NCBI RefSeq assembly: GCF_019703515.2
Contig: NC_059347.1
Location: 20,358,001 to 20,422,000, forward strand
Direction: 5' to 3'
Origin: Myxocyprinus asiaticus
Taxonomy: Eukaryota > Chordata > Actinopteri > Cypriniformes > Catostomidae
DNA: 64,000 nucleotides
Under the pieces are notes generated by a model. It made no database searches. It saw only the letters and a program-made list of their open reading frames with translations, and had not been told where the DNA came from. This document shows positions 1-12,400 of the stretch, in pieces (position 1 is the stretch's first letter; every line of letters starts with the position of its first letter). Position numbers and translations under genes: made by a program.

Positions 1-51
1 ATTTTAGAACGTGCCATGCATGTACCAGATGCGTCCGGTGCACCGGCCGTT

Positions 52-959
52 TAGGGATGGGTATTGATACAGATTTCCCAATTCAATTCCGATTCACAAG
101 CTCTTGATTTCTATTCGATTCAATTTCGATTCATATGGGTTTAAGTTATAATGTCCCTTTTGCTTACATATAAAAGAAATTATCTCCAAGCTAATGCTGT
201 TAATTATACAGGCTACCTTTTAACTAGGTACATTACTAATTATATTTGATTACTTTTTCATCATTTTGGTCACATTTTGGCTTTTTAAAAATGAACAAAT
301 AAATGTATTCAAACAATCAATAAGATATTATATTTCATATATTATTTTTGTTACATATTTATTGTTAAATTGCATAATTTGTACTATTTACAAGTATTTA
401 CATTGATTTGTTGAACACATGCTAAAACCGGTACTGTCTCTTTAACAAAAAACGGCATTTCTGTAAAGTGTCTGTAGAAGAGCGCATGTTAACTAGAGAG
501 GACTTGAATGGCTTTACTTCATCTGTGCGATTCATGATTAGAATTAGATGTTTTTTTTATTTTTTTTTTATATCAACAACTAACTGTAAAGAACAGAAAG
601 GGTATTAAAAGAGACTGTATTCAATGACAAATGGGTTGCGTGGATCTCGTCTTGGACACTAATTAGGCTACACGGAAAAACGTTCTCAACACACTGAAAG
701 GATCTTGCTTCTGAACAATTCACGACTAAACTACACAATTGCTGGTGAGTGAAATGTAACATTTACCAGCCAGCTGCCAAATATATTTACTTAATCGCAT
801 AGCGTGAAATTTGGCTGCAAACGCGAGTGATTTCCTCTCATTGTAGTAGAGGGTTGTGCATTGAGTGAAAAATCAATCTTGGGATTTAAGAATCGATATT
901 GAGATTGTTCAAATGAAGATCGCAATTAATCGGAAAAACAATATTTTTACCCACCTCTA
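52..959. mobile_element. hAT-like non-autonomous element
   Basis: The ends are inverted: TAGGGATGGGTA at the left and its approximate complement (ATTTTTACCCACCTCTA) at the right, followed inward by AT-rich sequence with repeated ATTCGATT-like motifs. No coding frame and no clear target-site duplication. It lies in camsap1 intron 15. Confidence 0.5.
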
Positions 960-1174
960 GTCTTCATGCAGGAGTGCTGCGTCTTTTAGACGGTGTCAAT
1001 TTAAAAAGAAATTCTACCTTTAAAGCACGACTCGAGACAACAGTGTTCCGTTATATTCAATGTTCTAGGTCTGTTTTATTAGTGCATGAACCCAATCGGT
1101 CTCAATGGCCCGCAAGTCCTCATTAGTGCTTGGCACTAATCTAATTAATTAATTAATTTCTAATGCACATTTTA

Positions 1175-3318
1175 CAGGGTTCATACAGATGCTTAAAAGT
1201 GAAATTCAAGAACTTTTCAAGCACATTTTTATTTGTTTTCAAGGATTATACACAAGATATGTCATTCATCTTGCAAATTCTGCATTTGTTAATTTTAAAT
1301 AAAATATACAAATTATATTTATTAAATGTATTTTTATAAAATACCTCTCATTACAAAATGACTCATAACTGTGCAGCCTTAAAATGCATTTTGCTTTCCA
1401 ACAAAAGTGAATAATTGGAACCTTAAAAAGTGGTTCATATGAACTATGTTCCATGTTTTCTAAAGTCACTCAACAGCTTTATGTGAGGAACTGACCAAAA
1501 TTGCAAATGTTGTCAGCCACTAACTGTTTTCTGTGAGACACAAAGCTCTCTTTCCACAAAGGCATGCTTGACAGAGAAAACCGAAGCCTCAATTATCTGC
1601 ATTCAAACCTCAGAATGTTTTATATCTCATTTGAGACATTTTTACTCTGGAGTAATACATTTTAATAAAAACTGATTGTTGCAAAAATCTGTACTTGTGA
1701 ATGGAAATACGCCACAGCAGTATCTATAAAATATATTTTTTTAAATCCTCAACTAATAATAATCGTTGTGATGATTACTGAACAGCGGTGTGAAAAGTAT
1801 CAGGTGCTACGTGACAGCGCCACTTCAGCAGCGGTCTGCAACTTATTTACACCTGAAGATAATGATACTAAAAACTTAACTCAATAAACATTAAAGGAAT
1901 AGTTCACCCAAGAAGGAAACTTTTTTCAGCATTTCCTCACCCTCATGCCATCCCAAATGTGTTCGACTTTCTTCTGCAGAACACAAATTATGATTTTTAG
2001 AAGAATTTTTCAGCTCTGTAGTTCCATACAATGCAGGTGAATGGGTGCCAAAATTTTGACCCTCCAAAAAGCATATAAAGGCATCATAAGATAGGTATGG
2101 GTTAGAAACAGATCAATATTTAAATCCTTTTTTGCTAGAAATTCTTCTCCCTGCCCAGTAGGGGCGATATGAATGAGGAATGTGAATCTCCAAAAACACA
2201 AGAAGAATGTGAAGGTTGAAGTGGAGATTGACTGAGCAGGGAGGAGAATTTATAGTAAAAAAAAAGGGCTTATATATTGATCTGTCTCTCACCACACCTA
2301 TCATATCGCCTCTGATGACATTAAACCACTGGAGTCGTATGGATTATTTTATGCTGCCTTTATGTCAGCGCAAATACCTGCGTCTTATTCACAAACCACC
2401 CACAATCAATTTTAGCAGGCGCAATCAATGCTGAAATTGCGCTGCGTCTTCAATATTTAAACAAAGTCATAGACATTCATTTCCACGCAAACACGCCTCC
2501 TTTCTTTGTAAATTAGGCTCATAGTAAGTTGCGCTTCATTCACAAAAATTGCCCGCTGCAATTTACATCTCGCTAGTACCGCCAAATGAAACAAGGCAGT
2601 AAACCCAAAAAATTTTTAAAGAGATGTTTGTGTACATTTATTATGGATTATTTAAGCAGTAATCCATCAAATGATGGAGAAAAACTTTATAACCTGTCAT
2701 GTATCCAGATGTGCGGTGCAGTTGAGTGCACTTTCTTCATGTTAAAGAGATGATACGTGTGTCTGGATCATGATTAATGCTGTTCAGTTCTGGCAGAGTG
2801 TGTCATATCAAGGTAGTCAGCTGCGTCCCCTGTTGTATAGTGCTCAGAATCGGCCTGCAAGATCAGAATTGCGTGTGCAATTTGCATTCAGCAGAGTTTG
2901 TGGGTGCGTTTGCGCTGTTGTCTGATCTGCATAATTCATTGGTGAATGGGGTGCTAAACCAGCACAGAGAGCGCATGCTAATAAACAGCGCATTTACTGG
3001 GCGGGCGAAATTCATCCTTAGTGAATTCTCCCATGAGTGTTCTGTCCGCACCAGCGGAAGGTTGCCGTTTGAGAACCGTTAACAGAACTGAAAGACATTA
3101 AATTCCTCCGGTATTTTTTTGGAACTGGATCTGAATAAAAAGCATACAACACACACAAAGAGGTATGGAATAACTTATTTATCAAATAAATTCTTGTCTA
3201 CAGTAGCGGTTCCACATTGTATGGTGCCTTGGGCAAAACCCGCTTCAGCACTTTTTAAGCACCACTTAGTACAACATTTTCCAAATTCAAGTACTTCAAG
3301 CACCTTGTATGAACCCTG
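1175..3318. mobile_element. 2.1-kb non-autonomous DNA transposon with CAGGGTTCATACA ends
   Basis: Perfect 13-bp terminal inverted repeats (CAGGGTTCATACA) that continue imperfectly inward around GCTTAAAA and CTTCAAGCAC. They are flanked by a 6-bp direct repeat ATTTTA (1169-1174 and 3319-3324). The interior has no transposase; it contains the fold-back element at 1893-2366 and other repeats. The superfamily is not certain. Confidence 0.65.
1893..2366. repeat. fold-back MITE (family A), right arm truncated
   Basis: The left arm begins TTAAAGGAATAGTTCACCC, then CCTCATGCCATCCCA and CAGAACACAAA, and meets an inverted arm (CCACTGGAGTC, ATGCTGCCTTTATGTCA) around a centre rich in CTCCCTGC. The right arm stops after about 150 bases. 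The same family recurs at 5.7, 11.9 and 62.1 kb. Confidence 0.7.
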
Positions 3319-4331
3319 ATTTTAGCATTTGAATGTGCATTTTATCTTAAATTCGACAAATATTCGGATTTGAATTTGAATTGCCTCAATGTCAAGCAGG
3401 TTTTGCACCAATGATATTTCACTATGGGTGGCACTACTTATCGTTGTTATTGCTGTTAAAGAAAATTAAATGTTTATTTATATATTTTTTTATAACTGTA
3501 ATTAAGATAAAAAAACATAACTGGGAAAAAAAAACCATTACAACAAAACTAAAATACATTTTCATGACTCCACAACTAAATAAAATGATCACAAATTAAT
3601 TTTATTTTTAGATACAAAATTTGGAACCTTTACATACCACCTTCATAAACATGAAAATGTCACAAAAAAATGTTAACATTAGATGGCACTAAGAAATTCA
3701 ACATTGTCAATCACATTTAAAGATTTCGATTCATGCATTAACTTTGAAATACTAAAACTAAAATAAAAACTAAATATACTGAAACAAACAACAAAAAAAA
3801 AAAAAACTGAAAAAAAAACTAAAGCTAAACTAACTAGATATGAAAACTAACAGAGTGAAAACTAACGAAAACAAAACTTAACTGAAAAGGACAAATTGAA
3901 AATAAATTAGGAATAAAAACTAATTAAAAAATGTAAAACTATAAAAACCCTGCTTAGCACAGCAGAAATAGAAACTAAGTGACCGATAAAATGCCTTGCC
4001 ACAAACTTGGAAAAGATTTCTCACTTGTCGAGTTACATCTAGTTAAGAGATAGTGTTGATTTTCTTTTCCCCCCTTCTGAGCACTCTATAGTGCTCACTG
4101 AGGGGTATTGGAGCATCTAAATTTCCAGGATTAAAAGCTAAACTACCTCATCCACCAACAAATGTTAAAAAGCCTTATAGTCTCTTCTAGTCAAATCTCT
4201 TGCCTTACATGAGTCCTTAAATGAGTCCTTGCAGTGGAATTGTATTGTCAGCCATTTGAACAAGTTAATGCATTAAAAGTGACTGCATTCTCAAGTCACC
4301 AGTATTTAAACAACAGAAGCAATGAAAAGCA
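3319..4331. other. intron 15 filler, A-rich stretch
   Basis: No exon found. The part at about 3740-3960 is a low-complexity run of AACTAAAACTAAA-type repeats common in fish introns. The rest is AT-rich without recognised structure. Confidence 0.6.
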
Positions 4332-4919
4332 ATTAAAGGAATACTTCAGGTTCAATACAAGTTAAGCTCAATCGACAGCATTGGTGGCATAATACTGTTT
4401 ACAAAATGTGTTCAGTGTCACCCTCATTTGTATAAAAAAAAAAAAAAAAGAAATAGGCAAAAATCGCTGTTACAGTAAGGCCCTTACAATGGAAGTGAAT
4501 GGGGCTAGTCCATAAACATCAAAATACTAAGTTTCAAATGTAAAGCCACAACACGTAATGATTATATGTGTTGACATGATTTTTTTGTAATAAGATTGCT
4601 GTCTAACCTTATCTGTGCAAAATTATATCCAATATTACAACTTTGTTGCCATGACGACGCAACGCCGGTAAACCCTATAAGCGAGTTTATCACACTAAAA
4701 TCATGTAAAAGAGAGATTTAATCACAGTAGAGTCATGTTAACATGTATGAAGTTCATGTCTTGTGGCTATACTTTTGAAACAGTATGTAATCTAATATTT
4801 ATGGACTGGCAACATTCACTTCCATTGTAAGCACAATTTCTACATAGGTAAATATTTTTTGTAGTGAAAATGCTGTCGATTGAGCTTAACTTGTATTGAG
4901 TGCGGAATATTCCTTTAAT
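4332..4919. repeat. fold-back MITE (family B), 588 bp
   Basis: The two ends are complementary over at least 45 bases: ATTAAAGGAATACTTCAGG, then CAATACAAGTTAAGCTCAAT and CGACAGCAT at the left, and ATGCTGTCGATTGAGCTTAA to TTCCTTTAAT at the right. Inside, ACAATGGAAGTGAATG and CATTCACTTCCATTGT are also inverted. Non-coding, in camsap1 intron 15. Confidence 0.75.
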
Positions 4920-5270
4920 CCTTCAGAAGCACATTCTTCCCCTGTATAAGTATTAGTGGTCACTAAACAAGTGAAACTGCCCTTTAAGCCTGAACTCTCA
5001 AAACCCCACAAAGACATCCAATACTGTCTGCCCAGACGAAAACTGATGTGTGCTTTTATATAACTGTGCACACTGATAAAAATATTGGCTAATGCATGGT
5101 TGAGATAACATCAGCATATTGCTGTTTTTAACACAGGATATTGTCCTGGTGCAGCAGAATCACAAATAATTCAGTATTGTAGACCAACAACTGCTAGGGG
5201 GCAGAGCATCAACTAAAAATATAATCCAGGTTTACATCATTCCTACAGAATGAAACGTGAAAGATCTTAC

Positions 5271-5392
5271 CCGTATATTCTGCCATGGATGTTGATGTAA
5301 TGGAAGATGCTGTGGAACCGTTGTCCCAGTCTCTCTCTGTAATTCGACTGGAATTGCGACTGAGGCCTGGAAATGACTCTACTGATTCCTCT
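5271..5392 (-). CDS. camsap1: camsap1 exon 15 (last exon visible)
   Basis: 122 bases encoding EESVESFPGLSRNSSRITER, DWDNGSTASS and ending MAEYTG. This is the conserved linker just before the CKK domain. The acceptor is the first of two AGs (AACAG|AG|AGG); only the first keeps the frame from exon 14. Donor GTAAGATC. The exon leaves one base, so at least one more exon must follow to the left. Confidence 0.92.
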
Positions 5393-6396
5393 CTGTTCAT
5401 GGAAAGAACAAGCAGTGACAAATAAGCACACTAACACCTCTAGAGGTCACAGTCTGAAGAGTACATTGATTCTGTAAGAGAAATTAATTAAATGCACACA
5501 TACAAACACATCTGCACCGCACTCTGTCAGACAGTGGGAGGGACTTACCGTTGAGATCCCGCCCCTCCTGAGTTGACACTGTCTGGTTCAGTGGTGGCTA
5601 CAGAGGCCAGTGACAGACTCGAGCCAGACTGGGCACTGGTAAGTTTGTCATCTAGTGAGGATCACAGAAGGAATATAAGTCATGGGGCAAAAATGTCACT
5701 AAAGAGATAGTTCACCCAAAAATGAAAATTCTCTCATCATTTACTCACCCTCATGCCATCCCAGATGAGTATGACTTACTTTCTTTTGCAGAACACAAAT
5801 GAATATTTTTAGAAGAATATCTCAGCTCTGTTGGTCCTCACGATGCAAGTGAATGGGTACCAGAACTCAGATGGTCCAAAAATGTCAAAAGGCAACATAA
5901 AAGTAATCCATATAACTCCAGTGGATAAATCCATGTCTTCTAAAGTGATATGACAGATGTTGGTGAGAAACAGATCAATATTAATTCACTTTCACTTCCA
6001 CATTCTGGTATGGAAGTTACCACCTACTGGTTGGGGCTGGTCAAAGGTGGATATTGATGGTAAAAAAGGACTTAAATATTTATCTGTTTCTCACCAACAT
6101 CTATCATATCACTTTAGAAGACATGGATTTAACCACTGGAGTCATATGGATTACTTTTATGCTGCCTTTATGTCATTTTTGGACCATCTGAGTTCTGGTA
6201 CCCATTCACTTGCATTGTAAGGACCAACAGAGCCGAGATATCCTTCTAAAAATATTCATTTGTGTTCATAATATTCCCTTATAGGCCTAACTAGGTATTA
6301 GTTTAGTTTTGGTTAAGTGCTTTTGCAGACACTCTAGCTGTCATATCTACTTTTGCTGTCGCAGAGGCGAATGTTGCTATAAAGAAGATTTTCATA

Positions 6397-6428
<32 letters not shown>

Positions 6429-9400
6429 TAATAATAATAATAATAAACTCAAATCAAGAATATGGAATGATATTTGTGCCACTAGGACTTGAATTTGAAT
6501 TTCAGGACTTTATTTCCTTGATATTGAATATGCAGTTTTGAACTTGAATTGCATCTAACTTGAAATTAAAATGTATGTGGTACAAATTCAAATCTTAAAA
6601 TTCAGGTTCAAATTTTTTACACGCTGATTAAAGTTACAAAATTACATCTAGGGGTCTCAGAAAGAGCAACCGAGCTTGTATGTAATCAAACTACTACTTT
6701 ACCAATCACAACTCACAGGTCACCTCTGTTAAGAGACAGAAAGAACAGCGGACAAACAGTGACAATATGGGATTGAAGCAAGGCTGAGCGAGAGCAACCA
6801 ACTTTCTCTAGTATGGGTTACTTGTTCTGCCCTAGAACATAGACTAGGAAGGAGTTCCTCACAACTGCATTGTGATTAAGGAGGAGATACAGAATCGACT
6901 GCTCTTTCAGAGTACCCTGGATGTATTTGTTGAATTTACCAAAATCTGAATATGAAACCTGAATTAGTGTATTAAAAAATTTAATCTGAATTTTAAGATA
7001 TGATTTTGTGCCATGTGCATTGAATTGAAGTTTGATGTAATTCAAATTCAAAACCGCATATTCAATTTCATTTAAAAATATACAAATTCAAGTCCTAGTG
7101 GCACAAACATAAATCCTTGGAAGAAACCTCTTGCAATAACTCCAAACTTGAGATTACATCAAATCACACAGAAGACACAGTTGAACACTTACTGGCAGCG
7201 GGGCACTTGGGAAGCATGTTAATTGAGTGCTCCTCCTTTAGCACAGACTTAGGCCTTTGCTTTTTGGGCTTGGTGGTCTTAGGCTTGGGCTGTTCTTGCT
7301 CCTCAAACATCTCTTGCTGTTTCTTTCTGAGATATTCCTGCTTTATCAACTCTCTCCTGGTTTTCTCCTCCTCTTTTCTCATTCTGTCCTCTTCGGCTTT
7401 CCGTCTGGAATTGGGAAAGAAGAGAAGGCTTTTAGAAATTCAACAGCAATGCAGAGCATCTCCTGATCATATCTATATCTCTGGCGGAAGAGATATAGAC
7501 AATATAGACAATGTTGTAGGTTGTTGACAACCTACAACATGTAGGTTGTCAAATACCTGGTTTCATCTCTCTTCAGCTCACTTTCAGCCTCCAGCTGTTG
7601 TTTGCGGAGCCGAGCCTCCTCTGCCTTCTTTTGTTGTTTCAGCAGAAATGCTGCACGCTTTTTTGCCAATTCATCCTCTGCTTTTTGCTCATCCTGCAGA
7701 TATATGTGGATAGTCAAAAAAGTATTATCAAATTTATGAAGTAAACGAAATTTTTACATTTTCTAAAGGAAATGTGAGTTGTAGTTGCGGCATTCAAAAC
7801 TTGCCAACACAATGCTAGGGTGTCATGGGAGGTTGCCACAGCTTTGTTACGCAGTTGCTAAGGTGTCCTGAGTGGTTCTCAACACATTGCTGTGTATTAA
7901 TAGGGTGTTCTGGGTGGTTGCTTACTGGCCCAAGTCTCAGTAGGTGCATCTCCATCATCAGACCAAACGGGTTCTGAGCATGTTAAGTAACGCCCCATGT
8001 TCAAATATGCATACTTCCTCCTATTTACTATGCCAATTTTAGTATGTCTGAATCCTCAGTATTTATTAAACAGTACATAAGAAATACCCGGATGACCTAG
8101 AACATCTGGCAATATTTGGAAGTGTACCACTGGACACTTTACTAACCCATAATTATGCCACGAAAGCTGAGGAGACTTCACATTCAAAAACGGCGGAGAA
8201 CCGTGCAGCTCTTTTCAACTGTAAGTGCTATATATACAAATAAAGTTGTTTTTTTTTTGTGGTTAAATTGAACTTGTTTAACAAAATCAGAGTAAATTAT
8301 GTTTGCAGTTCATGTTACTACTTCATACATTCACGTCACGACACAATGTCCATTCAATGTCTATTCAAACTACACTCTTTAATGAAAATATATGAGATTT
8401 TTCTACAGGTGAAAACGGTAATTGCTTAGATTCTGACTGCTTATTAAAGCACACCTCTCCTTAACAAACACCACAATTTGAGATATCATTCATGTCCATA
8501 TCACAAATGATGCAGGACGTGTTACGGATTTGAGCTAACCTTTAACTTCAAATATGAGCAATAGTAGTAGTGATATTAGGGATGTTAGTGATAAATCGAT
8601 AACTGATTAATCTTCATTAATAATTTTATCTATTAAGCTTATCGATCATCGATTAATTTCAGGACAAATGCGTTCAGTAATCATGACAGCAGATGTTGAT
8701 AAGGCTGTCTACACAGTCACCCGCTGCTAGAGGGCACTTGCGCACAGCATGTCACGTCTTCTCCGCACAGAAGACGATGCACAGATGAAGATGAAGTGGG
8801 CTTAATGTAATCAGTGTTGGAGTGTTTCTCTATAAATGAACATTATGTTTTCTGCATAAACCATGATAGTGTGTTGAAGTACAGTTGATCTGCTGGTCTC
8901 CTTGTTTCATCCCAAACTACAATTACATCAGCGATTGCCGGGAAAGCAGACTCAGCTGACATCTCACCATCACCAGAGAAACGGTAGGCTATGTAACGCA
9001 CTGTGATTACGCAGCGTGTTATGATTTGACTTGTTTTCAAATAAAAAAAAGTCCAAAGGTCCGAAATATACCACGATCCACAATGTGAAGTTTTAATGAA
9101 CTCAAATATGTATACAATATATTTGTATACAAGTTATTACTAACAGTAATTCATTAACAGTAATTAAATAATTCGCAAATCCGTACTAAACATAGTCTAA
9201 ATGCATTAAAATACACTGAACTAAGAATATTTTATTTAAGAGGAAAATGCCAATACTTCAATTTCTTAAGGTAAATAAGAGAGAAACTGGTGGTTGCAAG
9301 AACAATCCCTTTTCCTTGAGAGATAAAAACTTTTCTAACGTCTTGTCAATTGCACCCACATTACCTTAAAAAAGAAGCCCATGCCAGATTTCTTTTCCCC

Positions 9401-12400
9401 ATCAGCTCCATCAGTAGTGACATCCAATACATTGGAACTTTCATCATCTGGGTTGGCAGCCAAGTCAGACAAGTCCACTTCAACAAGATTGACCTTTCCT
9501 CTAGAAATGTCCTCTGAGGAGACATCCTTCCCTGGTCCATCTCCAAATGTAGCTGCAGGGTCCTGTGAGGTACCAGACATAGATTCATCAAAAGTAACAC
9601 CCAGGGCTGCAGAACTTGGCTCCCTTGACACTGTCCTCAAATTAGCATCATCATTAAGGTGGAATGTAGTGCTTTTCTGATTCCCTTTGTCTTTGTTGAG
9701 TGTGCCAAATCTTACAGAGCTTTGTACAAAGTCCTCAGGCTCTTCTTTAGGGGTCTCGCCCCCTTGAATGGGCCTGGCCTGGCCATCAGTAGGTGTAGGA
9801 GTGGAGCTCTTCTGCCCTTTGCCTTGTTCCTTAACTAGCAACAGTTCAGAAGGTTTGGAACGGGGCCGTGCTGAACTCAGTTTGGGTGGCTTTCGCACCA
9901 CAGGGCTGCCACTTGGGTCAACGTAATGTATAGAAGCTCGGACTCTGGGTTCAGATGCATTACTTTGGTCACTGCTAGGTGGTGGAGCAGTGCCTGTTGG
10001 AGACTGGTGATTCTGCTTCATGAGCAGTTCTTGCTGGAGAGAAAGTTGCATCATCTGCTGCTGAATGCTACCTATGGCCTCGTTTAGCAAATCAATGGAG
10101 CGGTTGCACTCATTAAGATCTATCTCCTCATCAATATCTAAGGCACTAGGGGACACAGTCCCCCCACTTGCCCACTCAATAGAAGCCTTCTCTGGTTCTC
10201 CAGACTCTTTTGCCCCATCTCTCAAAGCATTGACACAGGAGTCATCTTTTGATGACTTTTCTTTCTCTTGATTGAGTTTTTGGCCATCTTTCAAGTAGTA
10301 CTCTGATTTTGTAGGCTGCGGGAGAGTGTCACTCTTCTCTTTCTTCACTATTTGCAGGAAAGCTGCTTTCCCAAGCTTTAGCCTTTGTCTGGCCGTTAAG
10401 ACCTCCATCTTCTTCTTTTGGCTTTCAATTGCACGTCGCTTTTCTTCAAGCTGCATATGGAGTTGGACAAGTTCAGAGGCCAGCATGTTGGCACTCTCCT
10501 TGTTCTTTTGATTTGGACTCTGGTCTCGCTTCATTTTCCAAGAAGTGAGAGGAAAGGGGTAACTCTCAGAGCCATCTGGTGTGGTCCGCTGTGAGCTGCT
10601 GGTGCTGGAGCGGATGTCTTGGTTGCTACCAAACTTCTGCATCTTTCGCTCTGCAAAACTGGTCATACGTATGCTGCCACTGGCAACGCTACTGATTTGG
10701 GAGTGCTGACCTGGACTCGAACACCTGCTTCCACCATCCTTATCCTCATGTTCCTTTACATTCATGTCCTCTCGTAGTTTGGCAGACTCATCATCCTCCT
10801 CATAGAATTGTTTCTTGTCCAGATGGAGCTCTTTAGTAAGCTCTGCATCCTGTTCTTCAATCGTCTCCACAGTCTCTATGTCAGTTTCTGGCTGTATATC
10901 CCAAGCTTGGACAGGCTTCTTGTCCTCAGGCACAGACGAATGAAGGTAAAACCCAGGTGAACGTTCAGCAGAAGACGGCTCAATACTACTTGTCACCAAT
11001 GGTCTGAAAGATTGTGTTTGCTCAGGGGCTGGAGGCACAAATTCACTTGATTTGGGCTCAATAGTTGACTCAAACTCTGAGCTAGTGTTGGGGGTAAAGG
11101 TTCGGTTAAGGGTGTGTGGAGTTCTCCGTCTGGAAGATGAGTTGAGGCCATCTCCTCCCACAGCTCTCCGTGCTGACCCTCTCTGTCGTCCCTCCCCCAA
11201 TTCTTCTTCCTTATTCAGGCATATGGACTTCTCTTTGGCTGGTCTCAGAACTGCAGGTATCAGAGGTTCCAAATAGAAATTGGATGTTCGGGAATCAGAG
11301 ATTGCTTCCTCCTGCCGCCCCCAAGTGCCTGTTTTAGCACCAGGGGTAGCACTCTGGCACTCTGCGTCCTCAGAGTTTGGACGGGTGATGTCATTCTTAG
11401 ATGAATCTGCCCTGGCAATAGTTACCAGCTCATCCTCCTCATCCATATTAACGTTGCCCAGCAGACCATGTCCATTGACCCATCTAGTAGTGCTCTGACT
11501 CGGATGGATCTGGTGTTTGGGTGTGACAGTGGAGGCCAGGCTGTCCTCACTGATAGAGCAGGTCAGACTAATGCTGTCACCCGAGGCCAAGTCTGCATCA
11601 CTGTCCGTGAGAACATACCGATTCAGCTGAGACAGTGGCCTGATTACAGAAATATTACCAAGCAAATATAAATTAGATTTTCAAATAGGAAAACATTAAG
11701 GAAAATGTTTAAGCCTTATGTTTTTTTTTCATATTCATATTTACTAATGGTGTTGTACCTCTGCCTTTTATCTGACCAAGCCACAGATCCTCTCGAGTGA
11801 CCTTCTTGTGTCAAAGAACTGGAGCGATTTCTACAGGCTGTAAAGAAAAGCACATGAAAGACAATTTGATTACCTGTTTCTCAGGGTACTCACACTATAA
11901 CATTACGAAAAGGTCAGTATTGACTTAACGGAATAGTTCACCTAAAAATACAAATTCTCTCATCATTTACTCACCCTCATGCCATCAAGATGTGTCTGAC
12001 TTTCTTCTGCAGAACACAAAGATTTTTAGAAGAATATCTCTGCTCCGTAGGTCCACACAATGCAAGTGAATAACTCTATAAATCTTGACATCAGCAGTCT
12101 CCTTGGTGATCATTAAAAGCGCTATTCACTTCCTTGCACCATCTAGCGCTTTGCGCATGCGTCAAGCACTAGGAAGTGTAATCGAACTTGAAATCATGAT
12201 TGCCAAGGAGACTGCTGATGTCAAGGTTTAAAGTGAAAAAGGAGCTTTTTGGAGCTTCAAAGTTTTGGTCACTATTCACCTGCATTATGTGGTACCAACA
12301 GAGCAGAGATATTCTTCTAAATATCTTTGTGTTCTGCAGAAGAAAGTAAGTCATACACATCTGTGATGGCGTGAGAATGAGAGAATTGTAATTTTTGGGT

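Noticed and set aside
1..5270. Search for the camsap1 CKK-domain exons
   Set aside because: No minus-strand sequence resembling the CKK domain or its exon borders was seen; the region is repeats. It is taken to lie left of the window.
9381..11671. Plus-strand open frames opposite the large camsap1 exon (for example 9381-9680, 11280-11498)
   Set aside because: They are the antisense of a strongly conserved coding exon, with no start context or homology.
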